In this document: positions 25,298-38,400 of the stretch, in pieces
Layout: each line of letters starts with the position of its first letter
Numbering within the stretch: position 1 is the first letter of the stretch
DNA from: Parasponia andersonii
Lineage: Eukaryota; Streptophyta; Magnoliopsida; Rosales; Cannabaceae
Assembly (NCBI GenBank): GCA_002914805.1
Contig: JXTB01000200.1
Location: forward strand, 1 to 64,000
Direction: 5' to 3'
DNA length: 64,000 nt
Program-made: the position numbers and the translations under genes
The notes under the pieces: generated by a model
What the model saw: the letters and a program-made list of their open reading frames with translations, nothing else
Told to the model about the DNA's origin: nothing
Databases searched by the model: none

Positions 25298-26490
25298 TAT
25301 ACCAACTTTTATATCAACAAACAAATTAGTGAATTGCATTCAATCTATTTGTAACAAGTTTAATTTACCAATTGAAGATTTACAACTCATCTGTCACATC
25401 AGATGATATTATAAAAATGGTGATCCCTAGTATTATCCTTCTTAATATATTGTTAGTATAAATGTTTTATTGCTAAATACAAATGCCGGTATAAGCAAAA
25501 TAGTGGGTTTAAAAATTAAACATTGTGAACACAAATTTAAGTGGCCTAATTTCAATCCCACATGCTAAATTGGCATATTTACAAATTTAAGTGGCCTAAT
25601 TTCCATATTATCACATCATAAATTAGCATAATCGAAGCTTTTAAGATTTTTTAATTTTGTACTTTCTTTGAGAGAAAGCTGGTATTCGTCTATCAGGAAA
25701 ACGATTCATGATACATATTACAAGAACTAAAGTGAGTTCCCTCCTCTTTGTCATTTGAGAACAATGACGATCCACCTTCAGCGATCATAATCATGCTTAT
25801 ATCATTGATTTATCTGTTTATCCATGAAGTTAGGCCATCAGTTAGCCTAGCCCACGACTGTTTCAGTTGATTTTCTAAACAATTTTTAAGGTGTGGAAGT
25901 TGTTATTTTTTCTTTTTATTTTTTGAAGGGGAAAAAAAAGTAGGAGTAAATCAAGAAGCAACAAAAACAGAGGTTGGTTAGTAAACAGAGCAAATTACCT
26001 AAGCCGAGGTAAAACAAATACAAGGAAATTTTAAATTATAAGGGTTTTTTTTTTTTTTTTTTAGAGTATTGAATTCATCAATTTACCTAAGCCGCAGTAA
26101 AAATTTTAGAGTATTGAATTAATCAAATCGTAATAAGATTACGTCATACCTAAAGAAATTGCGAAATCTAAAAAGATTAGGTTGATCATTTGAAAATATT
26201 TTCACACTAGTTAACATCCTAAATAGCAGAATTTCCCACTAAAATTGGCTAGCTATCCTCAACTTGCAAATTAACTATCATTGTCGATACTATGTGTTTT
26301 GATTTAACGCAAACAACTAACTCATTTAACAGCTTATCATACTCACTTTTCTCCTCTCAGCTCACTCACCCACTTCACTACTCTTTTACCTTTCTAAAAC
26401 ACCTGCACAGGGGCAGACATCGCAACTACAATGGTACTCTCCGCAACTAATAATTGCCACACAAAATTTTAAAAAAAAAAGAATACAATT
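25298..26490. other. Intergenic and upstream region of FLA-3
   Basis: AT-rich with a T run near 26050. Word repeats such as CAAATTTAAGTGGCCTAATTTC occur twice (about 25530 and 25580), a small local duplication. No gene seen. Confidence 0.55.
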
Positions 26491-26514
26491 AATCCCTCTC
26501 TCCTAAATAACTCC

Positions 26515-26563
26515 TATATATGAAACCCCTCTCCTTCCCTACAACACCATCATCAAACACCTT
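26515..26563 (+). promoter_or_regulatory. FLA-3 core promoter
   Basis: TATATATGAA (26515-26524) and CATCATCAAACACCTT (26548-26563) at the start-site position. The CACCT(T)AAT box is not recognisable here; CTCCTAAAT at about 26500-26508 may be its eroded form. Confidence 0.55.
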
Positions 26564-26634
26564 CAAAAACCTTTTCTTTAGTACTTATCCAACTACTACT
26601 ACTACTGTCACTAAAAAAAAAAAATTACAACAAG

Positions 26635-27558
26635 ATGAAGCAAACTCTCATTTCCTTCTCATTCCTACTCCTGATCCTCTCTCACACCGCCATGAGTTTA
26701 ACTCACTCTCCGGCTCAAGCCCCATCCGCCATCGTGGCTAAAACCCCGGCCCAGGCACCGACCAAACCGGCCGTCCAACCACCGGTACAGGCCCCAACAC
26801 AAGTAACAAGCGCGCCGGCTCAAGCCCCCTCGGAAGTTCCCCTGGTTCAAGCTCCCTCGGAAGAACCCCTGGTTCAAGCCCCGCCACGCAAGGCTAAACC
26901 AGAGCCAACCAACGTCACCAAGATCCTCGAAAAGGCCGGCAGCTTCAGCGTCTTCATCCGCATCCTCCGAAGCACCCAAGTCATCAACCAGATCGAAAAC
27001 CAGCTCAACGTGTCCAACAGCCTGACCATTTTCGCCCCTACCAACGGAGCCTTCTCCGGTCTAAAACCCGGCACACTCAACTCTCTGTCCACCGAACAGA
27101 AGGTCCAGCTAGTACAGTACCACATCCTCCCCTCTTTCGTTTCGCTCTCCAACTTCCAAACCCTAAGTAACCCTGTCCGTACACAAGCTAGCAACACCGA
27201 CGAGTACCCACTCAACATCACAACTCAAGGAAATTGGGTGAACATATCTACTGGACTTGTGAACACCACTATTTCTGGCACTGTCTATGCCGATAGCCAG
27301 CTAGCTATTTATAAGGTCGACAGGGTTTTGCTTCCTCTTGGGATTTTCGCTCCGACGCACAAGGCGCCAGCACCGGCACCTGCACTAGCAAAGTCTAAAA
27401 ACGGGACGTTGGCCGGGTCGGATTCGTCGGATTCGTCGTCGTCCTCGACATTGGATAGCCCAGCTGCCGCAGTGCACGCGTCTAATGCACTTACTCTAGC
27501 TAGAAATGGCATGGTGAACCTTGGAGTTGTTGCGCTGGGAATAACATTTTTTTGGTGA
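26635..27558 (+). CDS. FLA: Fasciclin-like arabinogalactan protein, copy 3 (FLA-3)
   Basis: A 307-residue single-domain FLA. Signal peptide about 1-21 (LISFSFLLLILSH). The Pro-rich module at about 22-86 holds a short internal duplication, SE(V/E)PLVQAP twice (about 66-83). The fasciclin domain is about 92-239, with TIFAPTNGAF near 131-140 and YH at 162-163. Sequons are at N93, N125, N194, N203 and N210. A Pro/Ala then Ser/Asp stretch follows, then a hydrophobic C-terminus (about 292-307) after S/A/N residues, suggesting GPI anchoring. The fasciclin domain is almost the same as FLA-1 (about 5 of 148 residues differ) and shares a 56-bp identical DNA run with it (27142-27197 against 13259-13314). 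No introns. Antisense frames over the domain are shadows of its codon bias. Confidence 0.95.
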   Translation: MKQTLISFSFLLLILSHTAMSLTHSPAQAPSAIVAKTPAQAPTKPAVQPPVQAPTQVTSAPAQAPSEVPLVQAPSEEPLVQAPPRKAKPEPTNVTKILEKAGSFSVFIRILRSTQVINQIENQLNVSNSLTIFAPTNGAFSGLKPGTLNSLSTEQKVQLVQYHILPSFVSLSNFQTLSNPVRTQASNTDEYPLNITTQGNWVNISTGLVNTTISGTVYADSQLAIYKVDRVLLPLGIFAPTHKAPAPAPALAKSKNGTLAGSDSSDSSSSSTLDSPAAAVHASNALTLARNGMVNLGVVALGITFFW

Positions 27559-28997
27559 GAGTCAAGTATTATTAGAAGTTTCTTTGTGGTGACTGGTGAG
27601 TGATACATACTGTGTTGTCCTGAGATGGGTTGATGATGAGTGGTTTTTTAATAATGTTTGTTTGTGTTTAGAGAATTTTATTTATTATTACCAATACTAG
27701 AGGTTGATCGATTTGGTGATCAGCAAACTTTGTACTTTGAGTTGATTTAATTTAATTGATCTTATTTTCGATAGAGATAAATATAGTACTATACATCTAA
27801 AACATTACTAGTACATACAATATTGGTTAATAGGAAAATACCAAAAATATCCACTGTATTAGCGAAATACGAAAAAAAACTTCCCTTTATTAAATTAGGT
27901 CAAAATTATTCATTATGACAAATTTCCATTGCTTTTTGTCAATTTTTTAATATAAAAATAACCCAAGTGCTACTAGTCAAATAATTAAATTATAATAACC
28001 AAATTTATACTTAAAAACTTTATTTAATTTTTTTCCTCAAAAAATTGGGTGTTTGGCTATAAGGTTTAAAAAAATAGTTACTATTTGATTTTGACTAAAG
28101 CTGTTAGTGCCCTTTTATAACATAATTTTGACCAAAGCTAATCCAAGGAATAAATTTGATCCAATTTATTTTTCTTGAGAGGAAATATTTTTGTATTTTT
28201 AAAGCCAGAGCGGTTAAAATTAGAATTTTGTTAAAACATGGTGGAGGTTTTTGTTAGTTTCTCTTGTTTAATTATATCCCCTTTTGAATGCAAATTAACC
28301 AATAGAATTAGGATCTGATTACACTTTGAAGTCAAAAATATGTCCCCCGCGATATGTAAAATGGTGAATTATTAGTGCATTTTTATTGCGCAAAAACTTT
28401 TCATGCTGATGTTGCAACGATATGTTATAGTCGTCACAATAGGCGTCATTGTCATAGATCACTTTCATTTCGAGTAGCTTTAATTCATGTCTAATTAGTA
28501 AATTGATGCCACATTATTTTAAATTTAAATAATATTACGAACTCAAAAAAATTGATCAAGTAGTCTCAAATTTTAGATAATGTGTCATTTATTCATTTGT
28601 TGGGCATGAAACTAAACCACTAAATTAGAGTTAATACGTGAATGTTAAACTATAACGCTATCGATTTTGTTTTAACGTGATTAATTCTTCTTATTCTTCG
28701 GAAAAAAGAAAAAAAAAATAAAGACAACAGGACATGGTAGATTTACCCAATGCCATGCTCCTAACCTAATCCAAGATAGTCTAAATACCTTTAATCTACC
28801 TAATGCATATCTAGTAATGTAGAACTTGGACCATTATAATATTTCTAGTCGATAGAAATAATTTTCTAAGCTTTCAAATTCTCTACACTAAACATGATAC
28901 CTTTGTCACTGAATTAATCACTCACATTTTAATCTTGGTGACTTATTACTATATCGTTCAAAGTTTTCAAGATAGATCAGTAAATATGATTTGCGAA
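27559..28997. other. Intergenic, no gene seen
   Basis: AT-rich spacer. FLA-type 3'-UTR wording (TTTGTACTTTGAGTTGATTT, about 27729-27748) lies about 180 nt after the stop. Nothing else recognisable. Confidence 0.55.
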
Positions 28998-29218
28998 TGT
29001 TAAGAAATTTTAGTAATTAGTTTAGTTTTTAGTTCTTGAATTAGTGGAGTTTGTTGTGATTAGAAACTGTTTATGTTTTCCTTTTGTCAAGTTAGTTCAG
29101 AAGAAGTTTCATTTATATAAATATCAGTGTAATAGATTAGAAGCATAGTTGAACTCTTACATTCTTCAAATTCTCTATTCTATCTTTACTAATCTACTCT
29201 ATAGTCTAAATCTTAACT
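28998..29218 (+). repeat. 5' LTR of the copia element at 28998-33857
   Basis: Pairs with 33606-33857 along its length, including AAATATCAGTGTAATAGATT and TACTAATCTACTCTATAGTC. Confidence 0.85.
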
Positions 29219-32200
29219 GGTATAAGAGCTCCAGAACCTTCATCCATGGTGATCCCTGGTCAATAGCTTCCTTTCTTTTCGGCTCTTGTTCCTCTTGTGC
29301 TCAAGCTAGATCATTTGAAATTCACTTTTTGGCATTCACAGATTCTCGCCACTATTCGTGCTCATGATCTTGAAGGTTTTCTTCTTGGTACACATCTCTG
29401 TCCCGAGCAATTTCTTCGTCTTCAACCTGGTGAAGAATCCTCTGCTCGAGCTTCTGCCTCAGCTTCAGCAGCTTCTGGTTCTGCTCCTCGTACCAGTCCA
29501 GGGTACTATTTCTAGATTTAAATAGATCAAACGCTGGTTGTTTGCTTTGATCTCTGATTTCATGCTTGGTCATGTGATTCACTGTACCTCTTCTACTCAG
29601 ATTTGGTCTGTCATTCAACAATTGTTTGCTTCTACCTCAAAGGCGCGTCTTCTTCAGCTCTGATTTCAGCTTTAATTGATGAAGAAGGGCTTACTAAGCA
29701 TCAGTGACTATTTACTCAAAGTTCGAGGCAGTGCTAACAGTCTTGCAGCTGTTGGTCAAGCTCTCTCTGATGATGAACTTCTCTTGTATATTCTTAGAGG
29801 TCTTGGAACTGAGTACGATCCTGTTGTAGTTCATTTGACTTCCTCTTCTAATTCTACCTCTTTTCCTGAAGCTCAGTTCATGCTTCAAAACTAAGAGATA
29901 TGAATTGATCAAGCTCAATCCTCGGGCTTGCTTGATCCTCATTCTCTTTCAGTCAATCTTACACACAAAACAGTACTCGAGCTAGTTCTGGTCAAAAATC
30001 ACTGTCCGGTCCTCCAAACTCTGGTGCTAGTGCCGGTGGCTGTGGTTTTCACAATTCTCGTGGAGGATTTTAAGGTGGTGCTCGAGGCCATGGTGGTCGT
30101 GGTGGTCATCGACCAGTCTGTCAAATTCGTGGTTGAGTTGGCCATCTTGCATATCATTGCTATTTTCGCTTTGATCCAAATATATCTCTTGAGTCTAGAT
30201 CTTCTTCACAGCAAATTGGTAGCCAAGCTTCTTCACCTGCAGTTTATGTGGCTTCTCTAGCTACTGTCACTGATCCATCCTGGTACATTAATAGTGGTGC
30301 CACTAATCACATTTCATTTATCTTACCAACTGACTATTCACTCCGATTACAAAGGTAAAGAAAAAATTTAAGTTGGTAATGGTACTCATCTCCCAATCTC
30401 TCATGTTGGTAGTGCTATTATTTCTCACAACAACCATTCTTTTCTGCTTAATGATATTTTGCATGCTTCTCATATTACTAAAAGTATCTTGAGTGTTTCA
30501 AAATTTACTTGTGATAGTCTAGTAGTTGTGGCTGAGTTCTATTCTGATTCTTATCTTATAAAGGATCTGAGTTCAAAGAAGGCTCTTCTTCAAAGGAGGC
30601 TTAAGAATGGTTTATATCTGTTTGATTTACCAAGTTGTTAGTAGTTTACATTTACCAAATTTCAGATGTATCTGATGTTACTTTTTGTGCCTCATATTAA
30701 TATGGTAAATCTCATTATTTGCCATTCAAGACATCAATGAATAAAACTCAATATCCTTTGCAACTTGTGCATATAGATTTGTAAGGTTCTGCTTCTTGTT
30801 TATCTACCAAAGATATAGATATTACATCAACTTTGTTGATGATTTTACTCGTTTTACTTGGATATATCCATTGGTGCTTAAGTCTAATGCTAAACAAGTT
30901 ATCATCTGTTTTCAAGCTTATGTTGAAAGATTATTTGACAAGAAGTTAAAATTTGTTCAATCTGATTAGGGTGGTGAATTTCGAAGTGTGTTTCCATATT
31001 TTTAAGATCTTGGTATTGATTTTAGACATCCTTGTCCACATGCCCATGCTCAAAATGGCAGAGTTAAAAGAAAGTACATGCACATAGTTGAAATTAAATG
31101 AGGCTTACAATGTTATCAAAAGTAATTATGCCTTTAACTTTTTGGTGGAAATCTTTTGCCTCTGCTATTTTTCTCATTAACCGGTCTCAACTCCTGTTCT
31201 AGGTCTTAAAACTCCATTTCAGATGACTCTTCATTATACACCTGATTATCATTTTAAAAAAGACTGTGATTGTGCATGTTATCCTCATTTAAGTCCTTAT
31301 AACTCTCATAAGCTTAAGTTCAGGTCATCTATGTGTGTGTTTGTTGGCTACAGAAATAAGTATAAAGGCTATTATGGTAGGATCTATATCAGTCGAAATG
31401 TTGTATTTGATGAGACTACTTTTCCTTTTGCATAAGGCTTTGCTAGTTCATCTAACACTTGCAATGCAGATTGTTCAATTTCAGCCTCATCAACCTATAA
31501 TCACTCCAGATGAATCTACTGAGTTGTCTGCTGGTGCAAATACTGAAGTTGCTGCTTGTTCTTATGTTGTCATGAATACCATTTCTCTAAATAATTATGG
31601 TATAAACTCCTTCTCTAATGACTTAATTTGTACCAGCTGCTAGTTATTCTGGTTTACATCATGTTTCAGCTGAAGCAGATTCTCAAATTTTGTCACGGAA
31701 CTATGTACATGTACCTGAAGTCGTTCCAACAATGCATAGAGCTTGTCCTAACTCTATTCACTCAATGATTTCTCGGTCACAAATAGGTATTTTTAAGTCT
31801 GAATCTCTGATTACATATGGTTTGCTCACTATTACTGATCATACTAGAGTTGATCAAGCACTAGATGAACCATGTTGGAAACAAGCTATACAGGATGAAT
31901 TTGATGCGTTACAAAAAAATGGAACTTAGATTTTTTTCCTCCTGATTCTTCCATGAATATTGTTGACAATAAATGGTGTTCAGAGTGAAATATTGTTCTG
32001 ATAGTTCAATACAACGTCAAAAAGCTAGGTTGGTAGCCAAAGGTTTTCAAAAAATACCCGGCTTAGATTACTCAGAAACTTTTAATCCTGTTATTTAGTA
32101 TTCGACAATTCGTGTGATACTTACACTAGCTATTCAATATAACTGGGATATTCGACAGTTAGATATTAATAATGCATTTTTAAATGGTGATCTTCAAGAA

Positions 32201-32230
32201 ATTATGTCTATGAAACAACTACTGAAGAAG

Positions 32231-32459
32231 TGTCTTGAAGCTAGCTGCTTAGTTAGCTATCTAGTCAATGTCTAGTCAGCTTGTAATCCATGAATTGTGG
32301 AGTCTATTAGAGTTAGTTTTACTGATTTGTTATCAATTTGTTAAGCTCTGTTAAGCTCTCTCTTTGTACATCAGCTATATATAAATATATTGATATCAAG
32401 GCTCTGTTTATCAAGCCTTTACACAAAATCATTTGCTTAATTACAGTTTCTCGTTAACA
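32231..32459 (+). repeat. Probable solo copia LTR nested in the copia RT region
   Basis: A TGTCTTGAAG...CGTTAACA segment of about 229 bp, non-coding, interrupts the reverse-transcriptase region. It carries a TATA-like run (CTATATATAAATA) and a TGT...ACA border, as copia LTRs do. I could not fix a target-site duplication, so the exact limits are uncertain. Confidence 0.55.
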
Positions 32460-33605
32460 GCCTATTGGTTTTGTTGATTTGTGTCATCCTTATCATGTTT
32501 GTAAGCTCAAAAAAGCTCTTTACGGGCTTAAACAAGCTCCTTGAGCTTGGTTTGATAAGCTCAAGCAAGATCTTGTTACCTGAGGCTTTATTAATTCAGT
32601 TTCTGACACCTATTTGTTCTATTATAAGACACCTGAAGTCACCTTATATTTGCTAGTATATGTAGATCACATAATGCTTACAGGTTATAGCTGTGTAATG
32701 ATCATTTTGCACCTAAGATTTTGGGTTCTATTAATTATTGTCGTTGTTTTGAAATATCCCAAAGTTCTTCTAGCTTGTACTTAACTCAGTCCAGGTATGT
32801 TTTGGATTTGCTGGAGAAAACAAATATGGCAGGTGCAAAAGAATGTTCTACTCCTACGTGCAGCAGTGTCAAGCTTTCCAAAAATAATAGTATCTTGTTT
32901 GATCAACTAACTGTCTATTGAAGCACAGTAGGTGCTCTACAATACTTGTGTTTACCACGACCAGATATTGCTTTTGCAGTAATTAAATTGACTCAATTTC
33001 CTCAGGCTTCTACTATTGAGCATTGGAAAGCTTGTAAGCGTGTGCTTAGATATCTCAAAAGAACCGTTGATTATGGTTTATACTTTACAGTAGACTTGTC
33101 AAGTCAGTTTTTTCTTGAAGGGTATTCTGATGCTGATTAGCCGAGTTGTATAGATGATAGACATTCCACAACTGGTTACTGTGTTTATCTAGGAGGTAAT
33201 CTCATGGATTGCAATGCTAAGAAACAGAATGTGGTGGCTCGGTCTAGTACTGAATCTGAGTACATATTGTGCTTTATCACATGTTGTTGCTGAAGTCATT
33301 TGGTTACAGTCCTTGTTCAAGGTGATTGGTGTATCACTTACAAGCAGATGTCCCATTTTATGGTGTGACAATATGGGAGTTGGTGCTTTAGCTTCAAATC
33401 CAGTATTTCATTCCCGGACAAAACATATTGAGGTGGACATTCATTTTATCAGAGAAACAGTAATTAACAAGGAGCTAGAAGTGCGCTATGTTCCAAGTAA
33501 AGAGCAAGTTGTTGATGTTCTTACTAAGCCATTAAATGAAGAAAAGTTTTTGTATTTTAGAGACAAGCTAAAAGTTCATAGATCTCCTTTTAGCTTGGGA
33601 GGAAG

Positions 33606-33857
33606 TGTTAAGAAGTTTTTGTAATTAGCTTAGCTGTCAGTTCCTGAATTATTGGAGTTTCTTGTAATTAGAAACCGTTTCTGTCTTCCTTTTGTTAAGT
33701 TAGTTCAGAAGAAGTTCCCTTTAGCTTCTTTATGTTTGTATGTATTTTCCTCTGTATAAATATCAGTGTAATAGATTAGAAGCTCAGTTGAGCTCTTACG
33801 TTCTTCAAATCCTCTGTTCTATCTTTACTAATCTACTCTATAGTCTAAATCTTAACT
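33606..33857 (+). repeat. 3' LTR of the copia element at 28998-33857
   Basis: Same borders as the 5' LTR, slightly longer than it. Confidence 0.85.
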
Positions 33858-34264
33858 GTGAATACCAATTTGTTGATTTTACGCTCTAGCTTATGACTAT
33901 GAAATCTGCCCAACAGTTAAGTATATCTTGTATTTTATCAACCAAATAATATCACAAGTACTAATTATTCCCAGATACATCATATTCTTAAAAAAGAAAA
34001 GAAACAGAAATTTTCACACTATTGAAGAGTACTAAATAATTAAGTAAATAAGCCAGTGTCGTAATTAATTCTGATAATCTTAAAGATACGTTCTATTAAT
34101 TAAGGCAATTTATATGTAATTAGCGATGTTATTTTAGCCACCAATCCATCTGCAGACTTGATCTGATACATAATATTGCGTGTTAATATTGTCACAACAT
34201 TAATTGCCAAAAAAGCATCCTAATCAACATTCCTACGTTGTTATCAATATAACTCATCCTCAGC
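33858..34264. other. Spacer between two retroelements
   Basis: About 400 bp of AT-rich DNA with nothing recognisable. Confidence 0.6.
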
Positions 34265-34703
34265 TGACGCAGCAGATTATTAGATTTCGCTCTAACTTGC
34301 ATTCTCACAACGAGAATAGAAATAAGTAAAATTCTCCAAGAGAATTTAGAAGAAAAAATTAAGATATGATTGAAGATTGGATGATTACAACTTTCAAGTT
34401 TAGGATTAATCTAAACCATCTAATAAAATAATTCTAAGAAACTTACAACCATACACTTAGCACTTACCAACCAAATACACTTAAATAAATAAATTGTTTA
34501 CCTAACACACTTTAAATATACAAATTATTCATCTAACATACTTCAAATAAACAAGTTAAATAATCTAACACATTTCAAATAAGTAAGTTTAAAATACCTA
34601 ATACATAAAAACATTCTACAAACCAATAGAATATTCATTAGATTGAGTTTTAGGATTTTAGGCCTTGTCATTGGGTCATTGATGTTTGTGGGTTGCTGCA
34701 TCA
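34265..34703 (-). repeat. 3' LTR of the gypsy element at 34265-39866
   Basis: TGACGCAGCAG...GCTGCATCA, about 439 bp, close to the LTR at 395-854. Confidence 0.8.
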
Positions 34704-35389
34704 GTTCTCCACCATTTGAAAAAATAACTCGTCCTCGAGTTGCTCATGGCATGACTTCCAGTCTATGGTGCTCGTACAGATCTTAAATATTAAAGGTCTT
34801 AGAAATTATGTAACTATCTGATAGATCAATGATATATGCATTTTCATTAATCTTTTGAATGATGAGAAATTGACTAATTTTCTTTTGCTTGAGTTTATTG
34901 TATTCTCCTGCTGGAAATCTTTCTTTACGTAAATGAACCATTATAAAATTGCCCTCTTTGAAAATTTTGAATCTTTTGTACTTATCAACATTAGCCTTGT
35001 ATTTTGCATTAGACTCTTCTAATTTTCTTTTCACTTCTTCATGGATGTGGATCGCCTTATTAATCAAATGGAGAGTATGTAACGGAGTATGTAAGAGAGG
35101 ATGAATATAAACAATTTCAAATGGAGATTTACTACTGGAACGATTTGGCACATTGTTGTAACATTCTCCCATTATCTAGGACTTTCTTGGATCAAGCACT
35201 GTAAAATATTGCCCAATGTGCGATTAGTAACTACAATTTGCCCATCGGTTTGGGGATGATAAGTACTACTAAATTATAAGGTAGTATCAAGTCTCGTCCA
35301 TAAAATGGGCCAAATATGACTAAGAAATTTATTATCGCATTTAGAGATATTTTCCTTGGTAACCCATGCAGACGAACAAGCATATGAAG

Positions 35390-35415
35390 NNNNNNNNNNN
35401 NNNNNNNNNNNNNNN
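35390..35415. other. Assembly gap (26 N)
   Basis: A run of 26 undetermined bases inside the integrase region of the gypsy element. The true missing length may differ. Confidence 1.
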
Positions 35416-38400
35416 TAAAAAATGATCTATCACAGCAAAGATAGAATCCAAACCTTTTTATATTTTCGGTAGTCCCAATATGAAATCCATTGACAAATCT
35501 TCCCAAGGCATATCATGAATAGGAAGTGGCATATACAACCCAGTGTTTTGAGCTTGTCTCTTTGCAATCTAGCATATATAATAATACTTGACAAATTTTT
35601 TGACATCACGCTTAAGATATAGCCAGAAGTATCGAGTTCTACTAATAAAATAGTTTTGTCTTACCATATGTGTCCTCCTAACCCTCATGCGTGTAGCTCC
35701 TGAATGATGTGTTCTTTGAGAGATCCTCATGGAATACATAAACAGTTTTCAAAGAATAGAAAACCATCATGTATTTGATGTTTATTTATAACTCCACTAA
35801 TGCACTTCTCCCATTCTTCCTTGAAATCTTCATTTTTACCGTATAAGTCTTTCAAATAATCAAGAACGATTATTTCATTTTGAACAGTAGTCAGTAACAT
35901 AACTCGGTGACTCAATGCATCAGCAACTTTGTTTAATTGTCCTGACTTATGCTTTAGAGAGAAAGTGAACTTTTGGATATAGGCAATCCATCGAGCGTGC
36001 ATTCGATTTGGTCTGGAAGATTTGTTGAGGTACTTAAGAGCTTGATAATTTATATTGAGGATGAATTTTTTCTATACTAGATACAACTCATATTGTTGTA
36101 ATGTACGAACAACCGCATATAATTCTTGTTCGTACGTTGACCACTTTTTTTTAGATTCACTAAGCTTTTCACTAAAGAAAGCTATTGGCTTTTCACTAAA
36201 GAAAGCTATTGGCTTCACATCTTGCGAGAGAACAGCTCCAACACCTACGCCAAAAGTATCACAGTCCACTTTGAAAATCTTGTCAAAGTCAAGAAGAGCA
36301 AGGACAAGTGTATTTATGAGTTTTTCCTTCAAGACAACAAAACTCTGTTCTGCTTCTTCTATCCAAATGAATTGCTTTTGCTTCAAACAGTCGGTGAGTA
36401 GTGCAGCTATAGTACTAAAGTTCCTCACAAATCATCCATAGAATGTCGGAAAACCATGAAAATTTCAAACGTCTATAATGATCTTCAGTATTAGCCATTC
36501 TCGAATAGCCTTTACCTTATCTCGATCGACTTTGATTCCATTAGAACTTACAACAAAGTCCAAGAAGACTAAGCTGTTAGTCATGAAGCTATATTTTTTT
36601 AAGTTTATATACAACTGATTCTTACGAAGTACATTAAACACTTCATTCAAGTGTTGTAGATGTTCTTTCTCATTCTGACTATAGATCAAAATGTCATTAA
36701 AATAAACGACGACAAATCTTCCAATGAAGGGTTGGAATACCTAATTTATTAACCTTATAAAAGTACTCGGGGTATTGGATGGATCAAACAGCATTACTAA
36801 CCACTTCATGTGTTTTGAATACAGTTTTCTATTCATCTCCATAATGAATACGAATCTGATGGTATCCGCTTTGCAAATCAATCTTGGAAAATAGCTTTGA
36901 TCCTCCCAATCTATCAAGCATGTCATCCAATCATGGAATAGGAAATCAATATTGTACCGTAATTTTGTTGATGGCCAAGCTATCAATGCACATCCTCCAG
37001 CTTCCGTCTTTCTTCGGTGTTAGGAGTGCAAGCATAACCACGTGGCTCATATTTTCTGTAATCACCCCTTTCTTAAGGAGGTCTTGGACTTGTGTTTGTA
37101 GGATCTCATACTCCTTAGGACTTATGCAGTAGAGTGGTAAACTCGATAGACTTGCTCCAGGAACAAGATCAATTAGGTGTTGAAAATTTCGTAGCGATGG
37201 TAAGCCAGCGAATAACTCCTCAGGAATAATATCTTCAAATTCAGACAATAATATTTGAACTTGCAGAAGAATATGGGTAAGAGTATATACCTCTTTAAAT
37301 TAAAAAAGAAGGTTGGTCCTGGTGGAGGTTGTTGGTTTATTATGCAGCTTCATAGGAGCTAGAGTAATCTTCATATTATCCTTGTGGAAGCTATATGTGT
37401 TAACTTTGCCATTATGCATAGTGTTTAAATTGAATTGCTACAGTCGACTAAGCAACATATGATAAGCATCCATATCAACAACTTCATATAATACTTGATC
37501 TTTGTATTTATCGATGGAGAAAGGAACTCGACATTGTTGTGTCACCTTTGTTTCACTGACATCCTTGATCTAGCTAATAAGATACAGGGCAGTATGTGAT
37601 TGGGATAGTAGTTGTAACTTGTCCACCATAGTCTTAGATACTATGTTCTCACTACTCTCACTATCAATGATAAGATCACACACTCCTTGTTCAACCGTAT
37701 AACGAGTCTTGAAGATATTGTATACTTACATGTCTTCTTCCTTCTTTGGTGTATCCATCAATCGTCTTATCACCAAGGAAATACCTTCATCGTTATAAAT
37801 AACTTCCTCAGGTTCAAATTTATTTAAGTACTCCTCATTCTCAAAATACACCTTATCTCTTTTGACGATGTCATTATGTGTAGTGAGATTAACTGGTTTT
37901 TTCTGATGACATTGGTTTGAGTGGTGGCCTGTTTGTCCATAACGATAACATTTATTACCTCTCGGGACTCCATAAGGGTGGTTTGTATTATTGTTGGCTA
38001 TTTCCCTTTGCGGTCGAGCGGTTGGCTGATTGTAAGAAGGAATTGGTCTTACTACTTCATCGTGTGGTCTTGCTTTGGCCTTCTTTTTGCTCAAATCAAA
38101 TCTTTGTGGTGGTGTAGAGGATTGAGAAGTTGTTGAATTATGATGTGCTGTTTTGTTGAGCTGAGTTTTAATTTTCAAAATGAGTTGAATTGCAATAGAC
38201 AAAGTATTATAAGATTGTTTGAATATCTCATCTTGCATGTTTGCATAAAGTCTATCAATGAATCTAGAAATCTTTTGACTTTCAGATTTGTGAATGTTCA
38301 CTCGAGCAGCTAGTCTATGAATCTCAATTACATATTCTTGTATTGTACGGTATGTTCGTCAGTAATATTGATATCGACTAAAAAGTGCTTGTTTGTAATC

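Larger units (their letters stand above)
28998..33857 (+). mobile_element. Ty1/copia LTR retrotransposon with a nested small LTR
   Basis: 5' LTR 28998-29218 and 3' LTR 33606-33857, both TGTTAAG...CTTAACT, with flanks GCGAA and GTGAA (one transition apart, probably a decayed TSD). Primer-binding site TGGTATAAGAGC at 29218-29229. Parts: gag from about 29290 (KFTFWHSQIL, HDLEGFLLGTHLCPE), protease near 30280-30310 (WYINSGATNHIS), integrase about 30460-31440 (VDDFTRFTWIYPL, FVGYRNKYKGY), reverse transcriptase about 31830-32960, RNase H about 33000-33550 (RTKHIEVDIHFIRE). It differs in family from the copia at 20350. Broken at many places; the LTRs are moderately diverged. Confidence 0.88.

Noticed and set aside
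26874-27221. Open frames antisense to the FLA fasciclin domains (also at 13069-13338, 40512-40850, 49795-49992, 54248-54532)
   Set aside because: They recur at the same place opposite each paralogue because the sense codons are constrained. They have no signal, domain or promoter of their own.
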